Source: Nocardioides sp. GY 10113 (GTDB taxonomy: Bacteria; Actinomycetota; Actinomycetes; Propionibacteriales; Nocardioidaceae). Taken from it: 64,000 nt of DNA. The first letter of the stretch is position 1, and every line of letters starts with the position of its first letter. The translations under genes were made by a program, and so were the position numbers. The stretch spans positions 62,001 to 126,000 of the forward strand of contig NZ_STGK01000007.1 of assembly GCF_004919105.1 (NCBI RefSeq), given 5' to 3'. A model generated the notes under the pieces. That model ran no database searches, was not told the origin of the DNA, and was given only the letters and a program-made list of their open reading frames with translations. This document shows positions 44,969 to 53,018 of the stretch, one piece after another.

Positions 44969-44989
44969 GGTCCTGAGGCACCCACGGTG

Positions 44990-45021
44990 CGGGGGAGGTC
45001 GGCTCATGCCGGCCTCCCCCG
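44990..45021 (+). terminator. Intercistronic hairpin between bmpA and the ABC ATPase gene
   Basis: A 14-bp stem (GGGGGAGGTCGGC with its partner, one T-G wobble) closes on a 4-nt loop TCAT, 22 nt past the bmpA stop. It is probably a partial terminator or an mRNA-stabilising structure. Confidence 0.75.
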
Positions 45022-45102
45022 GCTCATGTCCAGCCCGCGTACGGCCGCGTGTCGCCGACCTAGCACTGGCAATCACGCGCCGGCTCAGACAGGATCCCAA
45101 TC

Positions 45103-46656
45103 ATGAAGCTCGAACTGCGGGGCATCACGAAGCGCTTCGGCTCGCTGGTCGCCAACGACCAGATCTCGCTCACCGTCGCCTCCGGCGAGATCCACGCACT
45201 GCTCGGCGAGAACGGCGCCGGCAAGTCGACCCTGATGAACGTCCTCTACGGCCTCTACGACGCCGACGAGGGCGAGATCCTGCTCGACGACGAGGTCCAG
45301 GCGTTCGACGGTCCGGGCGACGCGATCGCCGCCGGCATCGGCATGGTGCACCAGCACTTCATGCTGATCCCGGTCTTCACCGTCGCCGAGAACGTGATGC
45401 TCGGCAACGAGGCGACCGGGTTCGCCGGCACCCTCGACCTCGACGCTGCGCGCACGCGCGTCAAGGAGATCTCCGAGCGGTTCGGGTTCGACGTCAACCC
45501 GGACGCCCTCGTCGAGAACCTCCCCGTCGGCGTCCAGCAGCGCGTGGAGATCATCAAGGCGCTCTCCCGCGACGCCCGCGTCCTCGTCTTCGACGAGCCG
45601 ACCGCGGTGCTCACCCCGCAGGAGACCGACGAGCTGATGGACATCATGCGCCAGCTCAAGGAGTCCGGCGCCGCCATCGTCTTCATCAGCCACAAGCTGC
45701 GCGAGGTCCGCGAGATCGCCGACCGGATCACCGTGATCCGGCGCGGCAAGGTCGTCGGCGAGGCCGAGCCCACCGCGACCAACGCCGAGCTCGCCGCGCT
45801 GATGGTCGGCCGCCCCGTCGAGCTGACCGTGCACAAGGACCCGGCCAAGCCCGGTCCCGACGCGCTGGTCGTGCGCGACCTGCGGGTCCGCGACGACGAC
45901 GGCCACGTGCACCTGGACGGGATCAGCTTCAGCATCGCGAAGGGCGAGGTGCTCGGCGTCGCCGGCGTCCAGGGCAACGGGCAGACCGAGCTCAGCGAGG
46001 CCGTGATGGGCCTCCAGCACCACGTCACCGGCTCGATCACCCTCGACGGCGAGGAGCTGGTCGGCAAGTCCGTGCGCAAGGTCCTCGACCGCGGCGTCGG
46101 CTTCATCCCCGAGGACCGCCAGGTCGACGGCCTGGTCGGCGAGTTCACGATCGCCGAGAACCTGATGCTCAACCGCAGCCACGGGCTTCCGTTCGTCCGC
46201 GGCGGCACGATCCGGCGCAAGGAGCTGGACGACTTCGCCAACACCAAGCTGGTCGAGTACGACGTGCGCGCCCCGGGCATCACCTCGACCGCGTCGCAGC
46301 TCTCCGGCGGCAACCAGCAGAAGGTCGTGGTCGCCCGCGAGCTCTCCCGCGACCTGCGGCTGCTGGTCGCGGCCCAACCCACCCGCGGCGTCGACGTCGG
46401 CTCGATCGAGTTCATCCACAAGCAGGTCGTCGCCGCCCGCGACGAAGGGGTCCCGGTCCTCCTGGTCTCCACCGAGCTCGACGAGATCGCCGCCCTCTCC
46501 GACCGGATCATGGTGCTCTACCGCGGCCGCGTGGTGGGCATCGTGCCGGCCGACACGGCCCGCGAGACGCTCGGCCTGATGATGGCCGGCGAGCGACCGC
46601 CGGGGCTCGGCGAGGATCCCGAGCAGCCAGGACACCTCAAGGAGGAGGACGCGTGA
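45103..46656 (+). CDS. Nucleoside-type ABC transporter ATP-binding protein (two NBDs)
   Basis: 517 aa with two fused ATPase domains, as in NupA/RbsA/MglA-like proteins. The first has Walker A GENGAGKS (35-42), VGVQQRVEIIKAL as the signature helix and VLVFDEPTAVL. The second has GVQGNGQTEL as a degenerate Walker A, LSGGNQQKVVVAREL and LLVAAQPTRGVD. The second Walker A lacks the Lys (NGQTE), normal for this subgroup. It energises import by the two downstream permeases. It overlaps the next gene by 4 bp (GTGA). Confidence 0.94.
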   Translation: MKLELRGITKRFGSLVANDQISLTVASGEIHALLGENGAGKSTLMNVLYGLYDADEGEILLDDEVQAFDGPGDAIAAGIGMVHQHFMLIPVFTVAENVMLGNEATGFAGTLDLDAARTRVKEISERFGFDVNPDALVENLPVGVQQRVEIIKALSRDARVLVFDEPTAVLTPQETDELMDIMRQLKESGAAIVFISHKLREVREIADRITVIRRGKVVGEAEPTATNAELAALMVGRPVELTVHKDPAKPGPDALVVRDLRVRDDDGHVHLDGISFSIAKGEVLGVAGVQGNGQTELSEAVMGLQHHVTGSITLDGEELVGKSVRKVLDRGVGFIPEDRQVDGLVGEFTIAENLMLNRSHGLPFVRGGTIRRKELDDFANTKLVEYDVRAPGITSTASQLSGGNQQKVVVARELSRDLRLLVAAQPTRGVDVGSIEFIHKQVVAARDEGVPVLLVSTELDEIAALSDRIMVLYRGRVVGIVPADTARETLGLMMAGERPPGLGEDPEQPGHLKEEDA

Positions 46657-47903
46657 ACGACCAGGTCGAGCCCACCCCCTCGGACGCGACCCCCGACGCG
46701 GAGCCGACCTCCGAGGCCGCGCCGCCGCAGCGCGACGACGAGCGGTGGCGCGAGGCGCTCCGCGACATCACCTCCGGCCACGCGATCGTCGCCGTGCTCT
46801 CGATCGTGCTGGCCTTCGCCGTCGGGTCGATCATGATCCTGGCCACCGACGAGCAGGTGCGCAGCAGCCTCAGCTACATCACGGCACGCCCCAGCGACTT
46901 CTTCCAGGCCGCCTGGGACTCCGTCTGGGGCGCCTACTCGGCGCTGTTCCGCGGCGCGATCTGGAACACCGACGCCGACACGTTCCAGGCCCAGATCCGC
47001 CCGCTCACCGAGACCCTCAAGTTCGCCGCGCCGTTGACCCTCGCGGGACTCGGCGTCGGCCTGGCCTTCCGCGCCGGGCTGTTCAACATCGGTGGCCAGG
47101 GCCAGATGCTGATGGCCGGCGCCGCCGCCGGCTGGGTCGGCGTCAGCATGGACCTGCCGACGGCGATCCACCTGCCGCTGGCGATCCTGGCCGGCATGGT
47201 GGCCGGTGCGCTGTGGGCCGGCATCGTGGGCCTCCTCAAGGCCAGGACCGGCGCGCACGAGGTGATCGTCACGATCATGCTCAACTACGTCGCCTACTAC
47301 CTGGTCTTCTTCGCGCTCTCCCGACAGAGCCTGCTCCAGGCACCCGGCTCGACCAACCCGAAGTCCGCGGCGATGCCGGACTCGGTGATCCTGCCCAAGA
47401 TCCTCGGTGACAGCTTCAACCTCCACGCCGGGCTGATCCTGGCGCTGCTGGCGGTGGCCTTCGTGTGGTGGCTGCTCAACAGCTCCGCGATGGGCTTCCG
47501 CTTCCGCGCGGTCGGCGAGAACCCGGACGCGGCGCGGTCGGCCGGCATCGACGTGGGCCGCTCCTACGTGATGGTGATGGTGATCGCCGGCGCCCTGGTC
47601 GGCCTGGCCGGCGTCAACCAGGTCCTGGGCACCGTGACCAGCGGCGTCGCGGGCGACCTCGACGCGGGCATCGGCTTCGACGCGATCACGGTGGCGCTGC
47701 TCGGCCGCTCCCGGCCGCTCGGCATCCTCGCCGCGGGCATCCTGTTCGGTGCCCTCAAGGCCGGCGGCTTCGTGATGTCGGTGTCCGAGGGGATCCCGAT
47801 CGACATCGTGCTGGTCATCCAGTCCCTGATCGTCCTGTTCATCGCCGCGCCGCCACTGGTGCGTGCGATCTTCCGGCTCCCCCAGAAGGAGGCGACGGCG
47901 TGA
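46653..47903 (+). CDS. Nucleoside-type ABC transporter permease, first subunit
   Basis: 416 aa from GTG (VNDQVEPTPSDATPDA), coupled to the ATPase. After a charged N-terminus, about 9-10 helices follow. GLAFRAGLFNIGGQGQMLMAGAAAG is the FNIGxEGQ/FNIGGQGQ motif of the BPD_transp_2 family (YufP/RbsC-like). FRAVGENPDAARSAGIDV is the conserved EAA-like cytoplasmic loop. It forms a membrane heterodimer with the next gene product. It overlaps that gene by 4 bp. Confidence 0.93.
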   Translation: MNDQVEPTPSDATPDAEPTSEAAPPQRDDERWREALRDITSGHAIVAVLSIVLAFAVGSIMILATDEQVRSSLSYITARPSDFFQAAWDSVWGAYSALFRGAIWNTDADTFQAQIRPLTETLKFAAPLTLAGLGVGLAFRAGLFNIGGQGQMLMAGAAAGWVGVSMDLPTAIHLPLAILAGMVAGALWAGIVGLLKARTGAHEVIVTIMLNYVAYYLVFFALSRQSLLQAPGSTNPKSAAMPDSVILPKILGDSFNLHAGLILALLAVAFVWWLLNSSAMGFRFRAVGENPDAARSAGIDVGRSYVMVMVIAGALVGLAGVNQVLGTVTSGVAGDLDAGIGFDAITVALLGRSRPLGILAAGILFGALKAGGFVMSVSEGIPIDIVLVIQSLIVLFIAAPPLVRAIFRLPQKEATA

Positions 47904-49189
47904 GCACCACGACCGACATGCCCGTCCCGGCCAACGTCGAGGGCGCGGGCACCGTGGAGGCGCCGGTGACATGGAAGGCCGCCGTGATGCTCGGGGTGGT
48001 CAGCCTGGCGATGGCCTACCTCGCGCTCTTCGAGCAGCGCGACGGCGAGACCACCTTCCGCCTGGCGACCGCCAACGACTTCTTCGAGCTGCCCGAGGTG
48101 ACGGTCTCGGCCAACGCCGCGGTGGGCGTGGTGACCCTGGCGCTGATCGCGATGACCGCGTTCGCCGCCTACCTGACCTACCGCGGCCGGCAGACCTCCC
48201 TGTGGCTGGTCGGTGTCTTCTCGGTGGTCGCGATGATCGGCTTCCTGGCCTGGGCCGCCGCCGGTGAGACGGTGCCCGTGGTCGGTCTGCTGGCCGGGTC
48301 GATCACCCTCGCCGTACCGCTGGTCTTCGGCGCCCTCGGCGGCGTGCTCGGCGAGCGCGCCGGCGTGGTCAACATCGCGATCGACGGCCAGCTGCTCTTC
48401 GGCGCGTTCGCCGGGGCCATGTTCGGCACCCTGCTCGCCTCCACCTGGGGCGGCCTGGTCGCGGCGATGCTGGCCGGTGCGGTGGTCGCGCTGCTCCTCG
48501 GCTTCTTCGCGATCACCTACTACGTGCAGCAGGTGATCGTCGGCGTCGTGCTCAACGTGCTGATCATCGGCGTGACCAGCTTCCTGTTCAGCCAGGTGAT
48601 GGCGGAGAACCCGGACACGCTGAACTCGCCGCCGCACTTCAGCCGGATCACGATCCCGCTGCTCGGCGACATCCCGCTGGTCGGCCCCGTCCTGTTCCGC
48701 CAGACGATCCTCGTCTACCTGATGTACGTCGCGGTCGCGGTCGTCTACTTCGCGCTCTTCCGGACCAAGTGGGGCCTGCGCGTGCGGGCCGTGGGCGAGC
48801 ACCCCAAGGCGGCCGACACCGTCGGCATCAAGGTCAACCGGACCCGCTACACCACGCTGCTCATCGCCGGCATGGTCGCGGGCGCCGGCGGGGCGACGTA
48901 CACGCTGGTCTCGGTGCCGCAGTTCGGCCGCGAGATGACCGGCGGCGCGGGCTACATCGCGCTGGCCGCCGTGATCTTCGGCCGCTGGCACCCGATCCGC
49001 GCCACGCTCGCCGCGCTGCTCTTCGGCTTCGCGACCAACCTGTCCGGCGTGCTGTCGGTGCTCGGCTCGCCGGTGCCCAGCCAGTTCATGCTGATGCTGC
49101 CCTACGTCGTGACCGTGGTCGCGGTCGCCGGCCTGGTCGGCCACTCCCGGCCACCGGCCGCCGACGGCATCCCCTACCGCAAGGGCTGA
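47900..49189 (+). CDS. Nucleoside-type ABC transporter permease, second subunit
   Basis: 429 aa from GTG (VSTTTDMPVPANVEGA), coupled to the first permease. About 10 helices. GVLGERAGVVNIAIDGQLLFGAFAG carries the NIxxEGQ-type motif of YufQ-like permeases; RVRAVGEHPKAADTVGIKV is the coupling loop. Residues 20-140 contain an N-terminal extension of helices beyond the core, as in the other actinobacterial members. It ends the four-gene importer unit, closed by a strong terminator. Confidence 0.93.
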   Translation: MSTTTDMPVPANVEGAGTVEAPVTWKAAVMLGVVSLAMAYLALFEQRDGETTFRLATANDFFELPEVTVSANAAVGVVTLALIAMTAFAAYLTYRGRQTSLWLVGVFSVVAMIGFLAWAAAGETVPVVGLLAGSITLAVPLVFGALGGVLGERAGVVNIAIDGQLLFGAFAGAMFGTLLASTWGGLVAAMLAGAVVALLLGFFAITYYVQQVIVGVVLNVLIIGVTSFLFSQVMAENPDTLNSPPHFSRITIPLLGDIPLVGPVLFRQTILVYLMYVAVAVVYFALFRTKWGLRVRAVGEHPKAADTVGIKVNRTRYTTLLIAGMVAGAGGATYTLVSVPQFGREMTGGAGYIALAAVIFGRWHPIRATLAALLFGFATNLSGVLSVLGSPVPSQFMLMLPYVVTVVAVAGLVGHSRPPAADGIPYRKG

Positions 49190-49209
49190 CGCGGCGCCTC
49201 GCCGCTCGT

Positions 49210-49243
49210 ACAGCGCCGCCCCGGTCCGCCGGGGCGGCGCTGT
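49210..49243 (+). terminator. Terminator of the nucleoside importer unit
   Basis: A 15-bp perfect stem (ACAGCGCCGCCCCGG and its complement) with loop TCCG, 20 nt past the stop. Confidence 0.85.
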
Positions 49244-49312
49244 CGCGTTCGGGTGGCGCGGTGGCCGCCGGTCGCGCAGCGGCTGCAGGCGGGGTCGCCG
49301 GGGTGCGGCGGG

Positions 49313-49365
49313 GTCGTGTGTCCGAGACATCGCCATACCGGGGCCTCAGGCACACGACCCAGACC
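49313..49365. repeat. Hairpin repeat, copy A
   Basis: GTCGTGTG pairs with CACACGAC, with a further partial stem CCGAG/CTCAG inside. The sequence from 49315 to 49365 recurs at 49397-49447 with one mismatch. Related to 36770-36813. Confidence 0.75.
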
Positions 49366-49395
49366 AGCGCCAGACCCCCAGCACCCAGAACCGCC

Positions 49396-49447
49396 TCGTG
49401 TGCCCGAGACATCGCCATACCGGGGCCTCAGGCACACGACCCAGACC
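49396..49447. repeat. Hairpin repeat, copy B
   Basis: TCGTGTGCC pairs with GGCACACGA. Repeats copy A at a period of 82 bp; both are followed by CCCAGACC. It lies 34 bp from the end of the convergent M20 gene. The 292 bp from 49190 to 49481 hold only the terminator and these two copies. Confidence 0.75.
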
Positions 49448-49481
49448 GGGGCCGCGCAGGAGGAGGGACCGGTCGGCAGGC

Positions 49482-50681
49482 TCAGGAGCCGGCGGCCAGC
49501 GATCGCACGGCGGCGCCGGCCAGCACCCGCGCGCCGACGCCGATCGAGCCCTCGTCGACGCGCAGGTCGCCCTGGTGCAGGTCGTACGTCGGGCCGCCCG
49601 GCGTACGCGTGCCGAGCCGGAACATCGCGCCGGGCACCTGGGTCTGGTACCAGCCGAAGTCCTCGCCGCCCAGGCTCTGCGGCACCTCGATCGTGCGGTG
49701 CGGTCCCCAGAGGGCCTGCACCGTCTCGCGGATCAGCTCGACGCTGTCGGCGTCGTTGACGACCGGCGGGACACCCTGCAGGTAGTCGACGTTCGCGGTG
49801 ATGCCGTAGGGCCGGACGATGTCGTGGACGGCCTCGCGGACCACCGCCTCGACCTCGGTCCACGCCTGGGCGTCGAGGATCCGGACGGTCCCGGCCACCA
49901 GCCCGCGGTCGGGGATCACGTTCGGCGCCGCGCCGGCCCGCAGCAGGCCCCAGACGACGCTGACCCCCGCGCGGGGGTCCATCCGACGGCTCAGCACCGC
50001 GGGCAGCTCGGTGGTCACCTTGGACAGGGCGAAGGTCAGGTCGCCGGTCAGGTGCGGTCGCGAGGTGTGGCCGCCGGTGCCCTCCAGCCTGACCTCCAGC
50101 CGGTCGGCCGCGCTGGTCAGCGGGCCGACGCGCAGCCCGACGGTGCCGCAGTCGACGGCCGGCTCGCAGTGCAGTCCGAACACCCGGTCGACGCCGTCGA
50201 GCACCTCCTGGGCGAGCAGGTGCTTGGCGCCGCCGGGCATCACCTCCTCCGCGGGCTGCAGCAGCAGCCGCACGCGGCCGGGCAGCGCGCTGCGGTCGTG
50301 CAGCTCGGTCAGCGCGTGCGCGGCGCCGATCAGCGCTGCCATGTGGACGTCGTGGCCGCAGGCGTGCGCCACGCCGGGCACCTGGCTGGTCCACGGGTCC
50401 TCGGTGAGGTCCTGCACCGGTAGGCCGTCGAGGTCGGCGCGCAGCGCGACGCAGCGCGGCCCGCGGCCGAGGTCGGCGACCAGGCCGCTGCGCGGCATCG
50501 GCCGCACGTCCCAGCCGGCGCGGGCCAGCACCTCGCCGAGCCGGTCGGTGGTGCGCCGCTCCTGCCAGGAGAGCTCCGGGTGGCGGTGCAGGTCGCGGCG
50601 CAGCTCGATCAGCTCGTCCTCGACCTTGCCGACGCAGGCGTCGATCGTCGCGACCGCCTCGGAGACACCGTCCAGTTCCAC
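49482..50681 (-). CDS. M20-family metallo-amidohydrolase (AmiA/HipO-like)
   Basis: 399 aa from GTG (MELDGVSEAVATIDACVG) with TAGCCT ending 6 nt before. RRDLHRHPELSWQERRT, ALRADLDGLPVQD and VPGVAHACGHDVHMAAL hold the zinc ligands; QPAEEVMPGGAKHLL has the catalytic Glu pair. This is the M20D branch of N-acyl amino acid amidohydrolases and carboxypeptidase-like hydrolases. M. tuberculosis has AmiA1/AmiB1 of this type next to deoD, so the gene fits the conserved neighbourhood. The substrate is unknown. Confidence 0.9.
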   Translation of the reverse strand: MELDGVSEAVATIDACVGKVEDELIELRRDLHRHPELSWQERRTTDRLGEVLARAGWDVRPMPRSGLVADLGRGPRCVALRADLDGLPVQDLTEDPWTSQVPGVAHACGHDVHMAALIGAAHALTELHDRSALPGRVRLLLQPAEEVMPGGAKHLLAQEVLDGVDRVFGLHCEPAVDCGTVGLRVGPLTSAADRLEVRLEGTGGHTSRPHLTGDLTFALSKVTTELPAVLSRRMDPRAGVSVVWGLLRAGAAPNVIPDRGLVAGTVRILDAQAWTEVEAVVREAVHDIVRPYGITANVDYLQGVPPVVNDADSVELIRETVQALWGPHRTIEVPQSLGGEDFGWYQTQVPGAMFRLGTRTPGGPTYDLHQGDLRVDEGSIGVGARVLAGAAVRSLAAGS

Positions 50682-50687
50682 GTCGGC

Positions 50688-50693
50688 AGGCTA
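50688..50693 (-). promoter_or_regulatory. -10 element TAGCCT of the M20 hydrolase gene
   Basis: Ends 6 nt before the GTG at 50681. Supports that start and a leaderless mRNA. Confidence 0.5.
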
Positions 50694-50782
50694 CGCGGTT
50701 CGCGGGCGACGGACACCAACGGCCCGATCGCCGGATGCCCACCACCCGCAGGAGGGGCGGCGGACATCCGGCGGACGGCGGG

Positions 50783-51925
50783 TCAGCGGTACCGGACGAG
50801 CTCGCCGGCGGGCTCCTCGGCGAGCGCGTTCACGGTCGCGTAGAGACGCCAGCCGTTCATCTCGACCTCGGCGGGGGTCGGCGCCTCCGCGAACGGCCAG
50901 ACCCGGGAGGACCCGGGGTAGATCTTGACGATCCGGCCGGCGAACAGCTCCGTGGCGTACATCGCGCCGCGCGGGGTGAGGGCGAGTCCGGTCGGCGCCG
51001 CCAACCCGGTGACCAGGGTGCGGACCGCGCCGGTGCGCGGGTTGATGCGGTGGATGGCGCCGACGGGCAGGATCTCGCCGATCCCGCCGCCCAGCGTGGT
51101 CACGTACAGGAACCCGTCGCGACCGACCTCGATGTCGGTGGGCACCGGCTCTCCGGTGAACTCCTTGCCCAGCACACACTCGGGCAGGGGCACCTCGGCG
51201 GCCGCGGCGGCCTCGATCACCTCGGGCGTCGCGACGACCTTCACCGCCGGCAGCACCGCTACCTCGCGGACCCGACCGGAGGGCGAGATCGCGACCACGT
51301 CGTTGGCGCCGGCGTCAGCCAGGTACGTGGTCCGCGGCGTCGCGGCGGTCGCGTACGGGTGCGAGTACGCCTCGCCCTGGTAAGGCAGCAGGAACGGCGG
51401 CAGCTGGGCCGCGCACTCCTCGTCGAGGCCCGAGAACCCGTACGTGACGTCGCCGTCCGGGTTGTGCGCGGCCTCGAACGCACCGACGTCCGCCAGTACG
51501 CGGGCCTTCCCCCCGCGCTTCAGCACCATCACCGAGGCGCTGGGGGTGGCGGGCGACTCGGCCCCCGCGGACAGACGCGGCGCTGCGCCGCCGGGAACCG
51601 GCTCCTCCGGCATCTCCTCGGCCGGGGTGATGGCGAAGACGACCCTCTTCCCGAGCACCGAGACCGCGCCGACCTCGGCCCCGGGCTCGGCCGCCTGGTA
51701 GACCACCCGCGGCTCGGCGCCGCGGCGCACCTTCAGGAGCTGGCCGGCGAAGTTCTGGCTGACGTAGGCCGTGCCGTCGTTCGCGATCGCGGCCCGCAGG
51801 GGCGAGATGAGGCCGCCGGCGAGCGTGGCCGGCTCCGCGGGCGGCGGTGCGGCCTGGGCGGGACTCAGTGTGGTGGCGCCGAGCGCGACGGCGACGGCGG
51901 CGAGGGGGATCCTGGAGAGGCGCAT
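50783..51925 (-). CDS. ScyD/ScyE-like secreted beta-propeller protein
   Basis: 380 aa with a signal peptide (MRLSRIPLAAVAVALGATTLSPAQA). Repeated strands such as GLISPLRAAIANDGTAYVSQNFAGQLLKVRR, TYLADAGANDVVAISPSGRVREV and GLALTPRGAMYATELFAGRIVKI indicate a six-bladed propeller of the ScyD/ScyE or NHL type. In cyanobacteria ScyD/E belong to scytonemin genes, but actinobacterial members occur alone and have no assigned function. It is probably extracellular. It stands alone, with meaB starting on the far side. Confidence 0.8.
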   Translation of the reverse strand: MRLSRIPLAAVAVALGATTLSPAQAAPPPAEPATLAGGLISPLRAAIANDGTAYVSQNFAGQLLKVRRGAEPRVVYQAAEPGAEVGAVSVLGKRVVFAITPAEEMPEEPVPGGAAPRLSAGAESPATPSASVMVLKRGGKARVLADVGAFEAAHNPDGDVTYGFSGLDEECAAQLPPFLLPYQGEAYSHPYATAATPRTTYLADAGANDVVAISPSGRVREVAVLPAVKVVATPEVIEAAAAAEVPLPECVLGKEFTGEPVPTDIEVGRDGFLYVTTLGGGIGEILPVGAIHRINPRTGAVRTLVTGLAAPTGLALTPRGAMYATELFAGRIVKIYPGSSRVWPFAEAPTPAEVEMNGWRLYATVNALAEEPAGELVRYR

Positions 51926-52023
51926 GGTGGTAGCTCCGTTGTCTCGGGATGCGGACTCTCTCGCAACTTCGCCCGGGAGACCTCAGCCAGTAATCCCCGA
52001 AATCGACGAAAAGTGCGGCGCCA

Positions 52024-53013
52024 TCAAGCCCCGCGGCCGTCGGCGTCGTACGCCGCCAGGATCCGGTCGGCGGCCAGCGGCGCGGTCAGGGCGCCCCCCA
52101 GGACCGCGTCGCGGACGTCGTCGCGCACCGACCGCACCCCCGGGGAGCTGCGCAGCCGCTGGTCGAGCTCGTCGCGGACCAGGGCCCAGGTGAACTCCAG
52201 CTGCTGCTCGGCACGCTTGCGAGTCAGCCCGTCGGCGCCCAGGTCGTCGCGGTGGCGCAGGACCTGGTCCCAGACCTCCTCCACCCGGTCGCCGGTCAGG
52301 CCCGAGCAGGTGACCACCGGCGGCGCCCACTCGTCGTGGCCGCGGACCAGCCGCAGGGCGCCGGCCAGCTCGCGGGCCGCACCCCGGGCCTCCCGCTCGC
52401 GGTCACCGTCGGCCTTGTTCACCGCGATCACGTCGGCGATCTCCAGGATGCCCTTCTTGATGCCCTGCAGCTGGTCGCCCGTGCGGGCCAGCGTCAGGAA
52501 GAGGAACGTGTCGACCATTCCCGCGACCGTGATCTCGGACTGGCCGACGCCGACCGTCTCGACCAGCACCACGTCGTACCCGGCCGCCTCGAGGACCGCC
52601 ATCGCCTGGGTGGTCGCGCGAGCGACGCCGCCGAGGGTGCCGGCGGACGGCGAGGGGCGGATGAACGCGTTCGGGTCCACCGACAGCTGCGCCATCCGGG
52701 TCTTGTCGCCGAGCACCGATCCCCCGGTGCGCACGCTCGACGGATCCACCGCGAGTACGCCGACCCGGTGCCCCGCGGCGGTCAGCCGGCCACCGAGCGC
52801 CTCGATGAAGGTGGACTTGCCGACCCCGGGCACGCCGGAGATGCCGACCCGCACCGCCGGCGCGCGGCCGGCGGCGTCCTCGACCAACCGGGTCAGCAGC
52901 TCGCGCGCCGCGGCGCGGTGCCGCGGCGCGGTCGACTCGACCAGCGTGATCGCCCGCGACACCTGCGCGCGGTGGCCCGCGCGGATCCCCTCGAGCAGCC
53001 GCTCGACCTCCAC
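52024..53013 (-). CDS. meaB: Methylmalonyl-CoA mutase-associated GTPase MeaB
   Basis: 329 aa G3E-type GTPase. Walker A GVPGVGKS is at residues 60-67, VVLVETVGVGQSE is the Walker B/switch region, and VNKADGDRERE is the NKxD base-recognition motif. MeaB/ArgK chaperones load adenosylcobalamin onto methylmalonyl-CoA mutase and protect it from inactivation. The start is a GTG 5 nt after the mutB stop, so the genes are co-transcribed mutA-mutB-meaB. This placement is typical and confirms the role. Confidence 0.95.
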   Translation of the reverse strand: MEVERLLEGIRAGHRAQVSRAITLVESTAPRHRAAARELLTRLVEDAAGRAPAVRVGISGVPGVGKSTFIEALGGRLTAAGHRVGVLAVDPSSVRTGGSVLGDKTRMAQLSVDPNAFIRPSPSAGTLGGVARATTQAMAVLEAAGYDVVLVETVGVGQSEITVAGMVDTFLFLTLARTGDQLQGIKKGILEIADVIAVNKADGDREREARGAARELAGALRLVRGHDEWAPPVVTCSGLTGDRVEEVWDQVLRHRDDLGADGLTRKRAEQQLEFTWALVRDELDQRLRSSPGVRSVRDDVRDAVLGGALTAPLAADRILAAYDADGRGA

Positions 53014-53018
53014 CGTGC

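Noticed and set aside
49313..49447. CRISPR array
   Set aside because: Only two copies, each a hairpin with long arms, and the copies are nearly identical throughout including the interior; no cas genes nearby.
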